In this document: in pieces, positions 16,301 through 25,000 of the stretch
How the letters are laid out: each line of letters begins with the position of its first letter
Numbering within the stretch: position 1 is the first letter of the stretch
From: Pigmentibacter ruber
GTDB taxonomy: Bacteria; Bdellovibrionota_B; Oligoflexia; Silvanigrellales; Silvanigrellaceae
DNA: 64,000 nucleotides
NCBI RefSeq assembly: GCF_009792895.1
Contig: NZ_WSSC01000002.1
Coordinates: 186,001 to 250,000 of the forward strand
Direction of reading: 5' to 3'
Position numbers and translations under genes: made by a program
The notes under the pieces: generated by a model
What the model was told of the DNA's origin: nothing
What the model saw: the letters and a program-made list of their open reading frames with translations, nothing else
Database searches by the model: none

Positions 16301-16609
16301 ATGACTAAAAAAACAAAAAGCTTTGATGCCCTTGCAAAAGAGCTCTTAACAAAAGAGCAAATAGAGAGAGCAAATTTTAATGCGCAAATTCGTTATCAAA
16401 TGATGACTGAAGTGGCAAATAAAATAAAAAAAGAAATGGAAGAAAATAAAATCGGCTTTAATGATCTTGTAAAATATATGGGGACAAGTCCTACTCAAGT
16501 TAATAAAATATTAAATGGAAATGCTAATATTACAATTGAAAGTCTTGCTAAAATTTGTAGTGTTTTTGATCTTGAACCGCATATCATTTTTAGAAAACCA
16601 CGTCAATAA
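16301..16609 (+). CDS. higA: HigA-type XRE antitoxin
   Basis: Encodes 102 residues. An N-terminal flexible, charged part (residues 1-45) is followed by a helix-turn-helix: IGFNDLVKYMGTSPTQVNKI, then LNGNANITIESLAKICSVF, the L-N-G-x-A-N-I-T motif of HigA-type antitoxins, ending in EPHIIFRKP. It neutralises HigB and with it represses the operon. It directly follows higB, with GGGAAA as a modest ribosome site. Confidence 0.85.
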   Translation: MTKKTKSFDALAKELLTKEQIERANFNAQIRYQMMTEVANKIKKEMEENKIGFNDLVKYMGTSPTQVNKILNGNANITIESLAKICSVFDLEPHIIFRKPRQ

Positions 16610-16657
16610 AAAAAAGTAGAGAAGAAAGAAAAAAAATTTAAATTTGACGAAGTTTTT

Positions 16658-16783
16658 TCAATTACTAAAAATATCTTTCACAACTTTTTTTAATATCTGC
16701 GGATTAAGCCCTTCTCTATTTGCTAACTTTGAACAAGAATTTCCAAAGTACGTTGTAACTGCATTAAAAAATGCATTAAATTC
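16658..16783 (-). pseudogene. YdaS/Cro-like repressor remnant
   Basis: The minus strand reads EFNAFFNAVTTYFGNSCSK, then LANREGLNPQILKKVV, ending at TGA 16660-16658. The FG-x-x-x-x-LA-x-x-x-G-x-x-P-Q spacing resembles YdaS/Cro-type phage repressor helix-turn-helices. There is no start codon; an upstream stop truncates it. Its divergent placement before umuD fits a former phage control region. Confidence 0.4.
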
Positions 16784-16845
16784 TTAATTTTTATAATAAA
16801 TTAGCAGATAAAAAAGAAAAATTTTTCAAATTTTTGCTTTAATAA

Positions 16846-16879
16846 TTGACAAATTTAAAAATACCATACAAATATATGG
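16846..16879 (+). promoter_or_regulatory. umuD promoter with a LexA-box-like palindrome
   Basis: TTGACA (16846-16851) is followed 18 bases later by AAATAT (16870-16875). The palindrome CCATACAAATATATGG (16864-16879; CCATA, six bases, TATGG) overlaps the -10 element. The 16-bp length and position match an SOS operator, though the half-site differs from the E. coli CTGT box. Confidence 0.5.
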
Positions 16880-16892
16880 CTGGAGGAGGTTC

Positions 16893-17306
16893 ATGTATTA
16901 TAAAGCTTCATTCAGTAAAAAATGCTATATACCGTTAGTTTTAAGTCCTGTTTGCGCGGGGTTTCCTTCGCCAGCTACAGACTATATTGATAAAAAGATT
17001 GATTTAAATGAGTATATTGTAAAGCATCCTGAAGCCACATTTTATGTGAAATGCCAAGGGGATTCCATGCTTGGCGCAGGCATTCATCCAGGTGATATTT
17101 TAGTAGTTGATAGATCGCTTACAGCAGCAAATGGAAATATTGTGGTTGCTGTTGTAAATGGCGAGTTTACCGTAAAAAAACTAGTGATGCGGGAAAAAAA
17201 CATTTTTTTAGTAGCAGAAAATCAAAATTATTTGGATCTTCGCATTACGGAAGGTATGGAATTTGAAATATGGGGTGTTGTTACAACAGTCATTCATTCT
17301 GTTTAG
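16893..17306 (+). CDS. umuD: UmuD: self-cleaving subunit of DNA polymerase V (S24 peptidase)
   Basis: Encodes 137 residues, the usual UmuD length. The cleavage site is C-A-G-F at residues 21-24 (Ala-Gly bond). The Ser/Lys dyad lies in GDSM (about 56-58) and in FTVKKLV (about 94). It has the GIHPGDILVVDRS and EIWGVVTTVIHSV segments of the family. RecA-stimulated cleavage yields UmuD', which joins UmuC in translesion synthesis. It is preceded by a strong GGAGGAGG and a probable SOS-type operator, and umuC follows 121 bases downstream. Confidence 0.92.
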   Translation: MYYKASFSKKCYIPLVLSPVCAGFPSPATDYIDKKIDLNEYIVKHPEATFYVKCQGDSMLGAGIHPGDILVVDRSLTAANGNIVVAVVNGEFTVKKLVMREKNIFLVAENQNYLDLRITEGMEFEIWGVVTTVIHSV

Positions 17307-17416
17307 TTTTTCTTTTTTTTCATGGGGAAAAATAAAAAATATTATCTTTTTCTTTTGTATCTCAGGAACTCCTTTCCTCATAAATTAGACGTAAGGAGGT
17401 TTATAAGGGAGGGAAG

Positions 17417-17428
17417 ATGTCTATCTAA
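17417..17428 (+). promoter_or_regulatory. Three-codon minigene overlapping the umuC start
   Basis: GGGAGGG (17407-17413) is spaced for the ATG at 17417, which reads M-S-I-stop. The TAA at 17426-17428 overlaps the umuC ATG at 17428 as TAATG. umuC itself lies about 15 bases from that ribosome site, so termination-reinitiation coupling is plausible. Confidence 0.4.
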
Positions 17429-18678
17429 TGATTGCTTTAGTTGATGGAAATAATTTTTATGTTTCTTGCGAACGTGTTTTTAATCCAAAGTTAAACAATA
17501 AACCCGTTGTAGTTCTTTCTAATAATGATGGGGCAATTGTGAGTAGAAGTGCTGAGGCAAAGGCGCTTGGTATTCGGATGGGACAACCTTTTTTTGAAAT
17601 TAAAGATCTCATAAAGAAACATGATATTCATTATCTGTCGTCAAATTATGAATTGTATGGAGATATGTCTGCCCGATTGATGAAACTCCTAGAATATTTT
17701 TCACCTGAGGTTGAAATTTATTCTATTGATGAGGCTTTTTTTTGCTTGTCCCATATTCCACACGATAAGTTAACAGAGTTTGGTTGGAAAATAAAAAATA
17801 CTATCTATCAAAATATTGGGATTCCATGTGGAATAGGGATATCTTCTACAAAAAGTTTAGCAAAAGTAGCAAATAAAATTGCTAAAAAGTCGCAAAAAGC
17901 AAAAGGAGTTTTAGCTTTATATCAAGAAAAACATGTTGCTGAAGCCTTGCGGCACTTTAAAGTAGATGATCTTTGGGGAATTGGTTGGCAGTATAGTAAA
18001 AAGTTACAGCAAATGGGTGTTTTTACAGCGCAGCAATTTCTGCAATTGGATGAAGTTTTTTTACGAAAGCACTTCACAATCCAAGGAGTGTATCTTGCAA
18101 GAGAATTGCAAGGAATTTCCTGTTTAAATTTACAACTAATGTCAGAACCGCGGAAAAGTATTGTTGTCTCCCGCAGTTTTGGTAAATCTATTTCTAATTT
18201 TCAAGACATTTTTTCTGCACTGGCAAATCATATTGAAATTGCATGTCGGAAATTGCGTGAACAGCAGTTAGAAGCACAATATTTTTCTGTCTATCTCAGT
18301 ACAAGTTACCACAAAGAAGATTTTTATAGCCAAGCATTAAATGTTCGTTTGCCTTATTATTCAAATTTTACGCCGCATTTTTTGCAATTAGCACAAATTG
18401 CTTTACAGAAAATTTTTAAGCCACACAAAGAATATAAAAAATGTGGCATTGTTTTATTTGACCTGCAAAAGCAATCCTTATGTCCTTCTAATTTATTTGA
18501 TTATCGGGATAGAGAAAGAGAAAGTCGTATTTTAGAAGTTATGGATACAATTAATCTTATAAATGGTAGAAGTAAAATACACTTTGCAGATGCATATGAT
18601 AAAAAACAATGGCTTGCAAAAAGAAATTTTGTTTCTAAAAGATACACAACTCAAATAAGTGAATTACTAGAAATATAA
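17428..18678 (+). CDS. umuC: UmuC: catalytic subunit of DNA polymerase V (Y family)
   Basis: Encodes 416 residues, close to E. coli UmuC (422). It shows the Y-family catalytic motifs: [13 protein letters not shown] at residues 6-18, the [10 protein letters not shown] loop, and SIDEAFF near 99-105 with the metal-binding Asp-Glu. [16 protein letters not shown] and [11 protein letters not shown] (helix-hairpin-helix) follow, then the little-finger domain. With UmuD'2 it inserts nucleotides opposite lesions at low fidelity under SOS. It forms an operon with umuD. The next gene is unrelated. Confidence 0.93.
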   Translation: MIALVDGNNFYVSCERVFNPKLNNKPVVVLSNNDGAIVSRSAEAKALGIRMGQPFFEIKDLIKKHDIHYLSSNYELYGDMSARLMKLLEYFSPEVEIYSIDEAFFCLSHIPHDKLTEFGWKIKNTIYQNIGIPCGIGISSTKSLAKVANKIAKKSQKAKGVLALYQEKHVAEALRHFKVDDLWGIGWQYSKKLQQMGVFTAQQFLQLDEVFLRKHFTIQGVYLARELQGISCLNLQLMSEPRKSIVVSRSFGKSISNFQDIFSALANHIEIACRKLREQQLEAQYFSVYLSTSYHKEDFYSQALNVRLPYYSNFTPHFLQLAQIALQKIFKPHKEYKKCGIVLFDLQKQSLCPSNLFDYRDRERESRILEVMDTINLINGRSKIHFADAYDKKQWLAKRNFVSKRYTTQISELLEI

Positions 18679-18939
18679 AAAATCTAATAAAAAGATATTT
18701 AAATAGAATAAAAAATCTTCTTATTGAAAGATTAATTCATAAAATAGTTAAGAAATTATTTTACTGCATAGAAAATGATGGTACTGGGAAAAAATTAAAT
18801 TAAAATAATGAAATTAAAAAATAAAAATAAATAAATTTTTAAATTTATTAATAAAAAATAATTATAAAAAATATATTTGCAACTTTTTAAAATTTATTTC
18901 ATTCCACTGCTTTGAACTTGTTTTTTATAGGAGAAAAAA

Positions 18940-20142
18940 GTGCAAAAGAAAAAAATATTATTAACTGCTTTTATGTTAAAATGCAGTATATCAGCTTATG
19001 CAGTAATACCGCTCATACCAATTTTTATTGGTATAATTATAGTGGGAGGCTCAACCTCAATAGGAATTGGAGCATATTGTAGTTCAGGCGGATGCAAAAA
19101 GAGTAAAGAAAGTGAAAGAGTTTACACAACAACAGCAAATCCTCAAGTAACAACGTCAAATTCCCAAGCAACAACTACAACGTTAAATCCTCAAACAACA
19201 ACAAATGTTGAAAACATAACTATTACTAGTACAAATGTTCCTGCTCCAAATCCTCTAGTTATTCAAGAGTGCAATCAAGTTAGTAGACCGCATGAACCAA
19301 GAATTGAAATAGCATCAGCAGCTGTGACTGAATTTGAAAACCGAGTGAACAATTTTAATCAAACAATTGTTGGGGAGAGAGAAAATCAAGCGAGGCAACT
19401 TTCCTCTCAGTTAAGAATTAATGCTTGTTATGTATATACGTTACTGCAAAGGACATATCCTGAAACTCTTTTGAGTAGTCTCTATCCTAATGAGCATGTA
19501 AATACTTTGATGCGAATATCAAATTTAACAAATAGAATTCAAAATATTTCAAATTTTTTAAAAACTCAGACATTAAATAATGGCTATTCTTTAGCAATAC
19601 TAAATGAATTACAGACGGTGAATGATTTTATAGGAAGTAATCGCAATTTAATAAGTGAATTTTTAAATCAACAATTGCCTGTACAAACCGCCGAACATAG
19701 AAACGCAAATAATACAGTAGAAATTCAGCATCCGGTAGTTGTAAATTTCCGTAGTGATGTTTTGTATAATTATAGAGAAAATTTAATTGAATATTTCACA
19801 TATGAATCGTTGAGAGTTGCTAGGAATAGATTTCAAGAAGGCTTAAATAATGGAACAATACAATCGGATGTAGTAACTGGAAGATTTACCGCACGAATAA
19901 ATCAAATTTTTCAGCAAAATGAAGAAAATATAAGGTCACAAGTTTCTCAATATATTAGAGCATTACTAAATAGACAAGAAAATTCATTAGACAGAAATAT
20001 AGATTGGAATGTCGCATTAAATCAAGGAATAGAATTTGTACTAAGACAATATGATCACTACTTTTCTGTCATTACATGTGTAGATTGGAATAAAACAGAG
20101 GCTTATCAAAATACATGCCGTCAATATGAAAGAAGGGAATAA
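18940..20142 (+). CDS. Exported protein with Thr-rich linker, unknown function
   Basis: Encodes 400 residues from a GTG with AGGAG upstream. Residues 1-21 form a signal peptide; a second hydrophobic stretch (IPLIPIFIGIIIVGGSTSIG) follows directly and may anchor it. Then come a Cys pair (YCSSGGCK), a Thr/Asn/Pro-rich linker (about 60-115), and a helical domain of roughly 270 residues rich in Asn/Gln/Arg with conserved-looking Cys in the last 40 residues (ITCVDW, NTCRQY). No known family. It probably sits in the envelope with a stalk-like linker. The next gene is convergent. Confidence 0.6.
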   Translation: MQKKKILLTAFMLKCSISAYAVIPLIPIFIGIIIVGGSTSIGIGAYCSSGGCKKSKESERVYTTTANPQVTTSNSQATTTTLNPQTTTNVENITITSTNVPAPNPLVIQECNQVSRPHEPRIEIASAAVTEFENRVNNFNQTIVGERENQARQLSSQLRINACYVYTLLQRTYPETLLSSLYPNEHVNTLMRISNLTNRIQNISNFLKTQTLNNGYSLAILNELQTVNDFIGSNRNLISEFLNQQLPVQTAEHRNANNTVEIQHPVVVNFRSDVLYNYRENLIEYFTYESLRVARNRFQEGLNNGTIQSDVVTGRFTARINQIFQQNEENIRSQVSQYIRALLNRQENSLDRNIDWNVALNQGIEFVLRQYDHYFSVITCVDWNKTEAYQNTCRQYERRE

Positions 20143-20261
20143 GTAATCACTATAAAAATATTTAAAATTAAATATTTTTATATTTGGATAGTTTTTGAAA
20201 AAATAATACTAATAAAGTACAATTCTTGGATTGATGAGTTTTAATTTTAGTAAAGTCATAA

Positions 20262-20290
20262 TTTACTTTACTTTACTTTACTTTACTTTA
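20262..20290. repeat. Pentanucleotide tandem repeat TTTAC (5.8 copies)
   Basis: TTTAC is repeated five full times plus TTTA. The repeat contains the stop codon (20280-20278) of the minus-strand gene 20278-20730, so copy-number change alters its C-terminus. Confidence 0.7.
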
Positions 20291-20730
20291 TTTTTATTTA
20301 CTAAAACAGGATTTCTTGCTCTTGTGACATCAATAGTCGTACCCAAAGTAATACTAACAGATTTAATAATACCATCTAGATAATTAATATGATTGTTTAA
20401 ACTGGAATCACTTAACACACCTGAAAGTCCGAAATATATTGGAAAAAAAGTATCTAAAGTATGATCATCGAACACATTGTCCCACTTAAAATCCCCATGA
20501 CTAATTCCTAAATAGTGTGTACCTGTTAATGTTGATGCAAGATAACCATTATTTATAGCAAATAACATTTTGGGACGTAAATCTCTGTACTTAACATCAT
20601 AAGCAATTTTATTGATTGCCACTCTAGGTACTTTAAGCATAAAGATATAAAATTTGTCTGCCGTTTTTTGAAATACGGCCGAACCAATCCCGTAGTAAAG
20701 ACAGTTTATTTTTGCTTCAATACGATACAT
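20278..20730 (-). CDS. Hypothetical protein ending inside a pentanucleotide repeat
   Basis: Encodes 150 residues (MYRIEAKINCLYYGIGSAVF...). Beta-rich with YLGISHGDFKWDNVF and FGLSGVLSD; no signal peptide or known motif. No ribosome site precedes the ATG, and coding-like sequence continues upstream in frame (NKQRLQNQYGNLHEIEK) without a start, so this may be the 3' part of a damaged longer gene. The stop lies in the TTTAC repeat. Confidence as an intact gene is modest. Confidence 0.4.
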   Translation of the reverse strand: MYRIEAKINCLYYGIGSAVFQKTADKFYIFMLKVPRVAINKIAYDVKYRDLRPKMLFAINNGYLASTLTGTHYLGISHGDFKWDNVFDDHTLDTFFPIYFGLSGVLSDSSLNNHINYLDGIIKSVSITLGTTIDVTRARNPVLVNKNKVK

Positions 20731-20735
20731 TTTTT

Positions 20736-20834
20736 CTATTTCATGTAAGTTACCATATTGATTTTGTAGTCTTTGTTTATTAATACTTTAACAACTTGAT
20801 TTGGGCGAAAATTATAAACAGCTGCACCATTTGT
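20736..20834 (-). pseudogene. Gene fragment upstream of 20278-20730
   Basis: The minus strand reads NGAAVYNFRPNQVVKVLINK and continues to a TAG at 20738-20736, in a different frame from the next gene and without a start. Together with the in-frame extension of the 20278 gene it suggests a frameshifted ancestor. The rest of 20835-21252 is AT-rich with no gene visible. Confidence 0.3.
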
Positions 20835-21252
20835 TTATATAAAATTCTTTGTTAAATTTAGGAGCTAAAGGGTTGACTAATTTTTTTTAAAAAGACTCAT
20901 AAAAAGCAATGAATTTGCTATTTACAAAATCAAATAGATGTTAGTTTAAGTAAAATAAATTTATAAATATTTAAAATTTTATAAAACTAATTTATTGTAT
21001 TAAATTTTTAAGAAAAAATATGCAAATTTTAAGTAAATAAGATTTAATCAAAAAATTTAATTACTCTGAAGTTTTGAATAACAGTTTGTAATTTTTGATT
21101 TCTTTACTTTATTGTGAAATAATATGTATGATTTTAATGTTAATTTTAGTCAAAACAAGCAACTATTTTACCTGACAAGATGGAAGAACTATTGAAAAAT
21201 TTAATATTTTCAACAAAATGAAATAAATTATAAATATTAGCAGGGAGAGGAT
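20835..21252. other. AT-rich intergenic stretch
   Basis: I see no gene or clear repeat. It ends in AGGGAGAGG, the ribosome site of the methyltransferase at 21253. Confidence 0.4.
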
Positions 21253-22020
21253 ATGCCTCAATTTATTGATTACAAAGAAATATTTGAGACAAGAGGTATG
21301 GAATATAATTTAGCTATGCTCCGAAGTCCTGATGCAAGAAAAGAAGAATTTTTAAACTTAATTCAATTTATTGATAATACTAAGCCATTAAAAATAATTG
21401 ATATTCCATCAGGAGGAGGATATTTGAGAAAATATCTTGCAGAAAAACATTACTTGCTCTGCGCAGAAGAAGCTGATTTTTTTTATCATAACTGTGCAGT
21501 TAAGCATAATCAAAACAAAGTCATGTATCAAAAAAATATTCCTCTAGAAGTAGATGACAGGAGTTTTGATGTTACAGTAAGTCTTGCAGGATTGCATCAC
21601 TTTCAAAGTAAAAATTGGATAATTTCTGAATTTGTAAGAGTATTAAAAGATTATGGGCAATTAATAATAGCCGATGTATACAAAACTTCGAAAGTTGACA
21701 AATTTTTAAATGAGTTTGTAGATAAAAACAATTCTATAGGTCATTTGGGATATTTTTTAGATGAAGAATTCAATATGATTTTGGATAAAAATAATATTAA
21801 AATTAGTTTTAATGAAAATATAAAGTTTTTTTGGATATTTTCTTCATTAGATGAAATGGCAAATTTTTGCAAAAATCTATTTGGACTAGATAAATGTAAT
21901 AATAGTGAAATAATAAATGGAATTGATGAATATTTAGGTTTTATAATTGAAAATAATGAAGTCAAAATGAATTGGGAGTTAAAATATATCTACGGGTCTA
22001 AAATTATTGCTGATTTATAA
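21253..22020 (+). CDS. Class I SAM-dependent methyltransferase
   Basis: Encodes 255 residues from an ATG behind GGGAGAGG. The SAM-binding loop is IIDIPSGGGYLRKYL (about 55-69), an E-x-x-G-x-G-type motif with DIPSGGG. Post-I acidic segment is LLCAEEADFFY, and SLAGLHHF (about 115) matches the Methyltransf_11/25 motif IV context. The C-terminal half (ISEFVRVLKDYGQLIIADVY) continues the fold. Substrate unknown. It has no operon partner: the giant gene downstream converges on it. Confidence 0.75.
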   Translation: MPQFIDYKEIFETRGMEYNLAMLRSPDARKEEFLNLIQFIDNTKPLKIIDIPSGGGYLRKYLAEKHYLLCAEEADFFYHNCAVKHNQNKVMYQKNIPLEVDDRSFDVTVSLAGLHHFQSKNWIISEFVRVLKDYGQLIIADVYKTSKVDKFLNEFVDKNNSIGHLGYFLDEEFNMILDKNNIKISFNENIKFFWIFSSLDEMANFCKNLFGLDKCNNSEIINGIDEYLGFIIENNEVKMNWELKYIYGSKIIADL

Positions 22021-22046
22021 AAAGCAACAATTTAAAATTTTAAACA

Positions 22047-22093
22047 ACGAATTAATTTACCATATCATATCAATATTATATGGCATAAATTAG
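22047..22093. terminator. Probable bidirectional terminator
   Basis: CCATAT and ATATGG are paired around a 12-nt loop, with AATTTA/TAAATT extending the stem, between the stops of convergent genes. Confidence 0.35.
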
Positions 22094-22095
22094 TT

Positions 22096-25000
22096 TTATA
22101 ATTCAATTTTAACTGGTTTGCTTCGTCCAATTTCAATTTGAATTGTATTTAATTTCTTTTTATCTGGTAAAGATAAATAGAATAATATTTCATTCTTACT
22201 ATTTAAGAGAGTAATTGAGTTTCCATTTCTTTTCCATCCTTTATATTCTAAATGATTGTAGTTTCCAGTCACTTTAACTAAAAGATGATCGTTTGTTCCT
22301 TTATCCTCTTCAATTATTTTTATAAAAGGAATACTATTTTTATCATAACTATTAAATTCAACCACATTGACAACAAAAATATCATCACCTGAACCGCCAT
22401 CCATTCGGACAAATTTTTCTCGCTTACTATGATCTAGATTTGCCATTAATACATCATTTCCTTCTAAACCTTGAATGAATGCATTTCCATATGAAGCATT
22501 TATATAGTTATCTTGCTTGTTACCAATAATAATTTCATTATCTAGTGTGCCATTGATATATGTATAATTTTCAAAGGCAGAATCTTTATCTAAGCGAATA
22601 CCTTTTAATCCCTTGTATGCACCAGGTAGATTTGTCAAATCCTTAGTATCAATTTTAGATTGCGAAGTTGTTGAAATTGTATTTAACCAAGATACAGTAT
22701 TAGTGGCTTCTAAAGGATTATAAACAATAATATTACCATCTTTAGTTGTTAGTAAAGGAATATCTCTAGCTATTTTTCCATTTTCTTTGTAATTTTCTAG
22801 CTTAAATAATTTAACAAATTCTTTACTTTTATCATTTTGTTTAGAAAGTATTTCTTTATTGTTTGTTACAAACCAGAGGTCATTATTTTCAGAATATATT
22901 CCAATTTCATAAACATCTGTAATTATCAAATCCCGATCATTCTCGTTATTTGTGAAAAAATATGGAAAATTGTATTTATTGCTTGTTTTATTGGCAAAAT
23001 AGATTATGTCATAATTTTCCTTGGAGTTTAAGAAATCAGTCTTGTTAATTAAGTAAGTATCTTTGCCAGCTCCACCAATTAATAAATCGATATCTTCTCC
23101 ACCAGATAAAACATCATCGCCTAATGCACCAATTAATACATCATTGCCATTGTTCCCAAGTAAGACTTCATTAGTGCTATTTCCTAAATATATATCTCTA
23201 AATTTTGACCCCATAAAGTGTGAAATATTTTCAACTTCAGGGAACTGCTTTAAAAGCTCCTTTTTGGTTGTATTTGCAGAATTTAATGCATATTGTAAAT
23301 AAAATCTTTTTACGTCAAGTTCTGAATAATTTGTATTTTGCAGAGTATTCTTCTTCTTAAATTCTACTAAATCATTCTTAATTTGAGTAATAGATGGAGT
23401 AACAAAGGTTATTTTATCTTGTAAATTGAAATATTGCCCAAATTCAAAATTTTGGAAACTTAAAAGATTAAATCCTTCCTTACCATTAATGTAACTAGTA
23501 TCTTTAGCAGGGGCTTTTATTTCAAAATAATCGTCTTTATTTGCCCCATTAAGTTCATATTTATATTGACCAGCTTCCACAATGAAAAAGTTTTTAATGT
23601 TTTGATTACCATTGATTAAACTCACACCGTATCCATGTCTATATTGATCGCCTAATCCAACATAAAAAAGAATTGTTTTTTTCTCTTCTGGAACAGTTGT
23701 AAGAATTTTTTGATCTAAATGGTACTCATCCATTTTTACATAGTTTTTAACGTCTTCTAATTTACAATATCTTGTAAAATCATAAACACTATAACTTACA
23801 AAGAATTTTTCATACCAAGCTCTATTATCAATTCTAAATTTTTCGTTGAGATAATGTTGTCTATGTTCTGTTTCATATGGTTTTAACTGTAAATTATTTA
23901 TAATTTCTGCACGAATTTTTTCATTTTGTGCATTATAAATATTACTTGTTTGGCACAAATGAATTCCTTGTTTTAAAACATAACCACCTGTACTCGAAGT
24001 AGAACATCCTGCCATATTGCAATTAGAAATTGAACTAGTAGTTGGAGTAACCGGAAAGTAATAAAATGGTTTTGGCGTTACTAATTTAGTAAACACAACA
24101 TTTGTTGTTTTTGCATCTTTATTCAGTTCTGTAAGATGTTGTTCAAGTTCTTGTTTCTTAACATAATCGCGTTGATATGGTTCAAACTGTAAACTTTTTG
24201 AAATGTCACACATTGGACATAGTAATTTTACTGCACCTAATTTTCCAGCATCATTTGGTGGCATTCCAAATTTTCCAACCAATTCTTCATGCGTACGTAT
24301 GGTAGTATAAATATTTTGCCCCATCATAATACTAAAACCAATCGCAGTCCCTATTGGACCAGCCATAGAAGTTAAAGGTATTGCTGCTAAGGTTCCAATG
24401 GAAGTAACTGCAGAAAGAGTTGAGGCTGTTCCATAAACAATATAATCCTGTTTTTGTTTCCCTGTAGAATTTCCTACTTGTTTAAATAAGTCATAAGCAT
24501 TCCAAATCTCAAATCCTGCAGTTGCAAAGTTAAGAGCTGCTTGGGCTCTTCCTAAATGTTTGTAAGCTTGAACATGTTTTTGTAGGAATGAAGAACCCCT
24601 GATTAAATCGACGCCTAAATCTAAATTGTCTAAACTCATTTCTAATGAATTACGAAATGCAGAAAAATGTTCTCCATTTACAGACTGCTGATGAATATTC
24701 ATAATACGATTTGGCATATGATAAAAGTTAACGAAAATATTTGCTTGGTTCATTCCATAAACCATTTTACTGGCAACTTTTTTTGCGAAATTAAGTTTAG
24801 GACTTGGAGAATCATTTGTAAGCCCCATTACAGACTTCATCATGTCGTATAATTCAAGTTGAGGAAGTGTATATTTTAAGACAGGTCTTAGAGTCTCTTG
24901 ACGGCTAATTTTATTATAAACGCCATCCATTATTTTTTTAATTGGGGTGCGTTTATCATTCCCAAATTTAGCTTTTAGTTTTGTTTCATCAGGAGTATTA

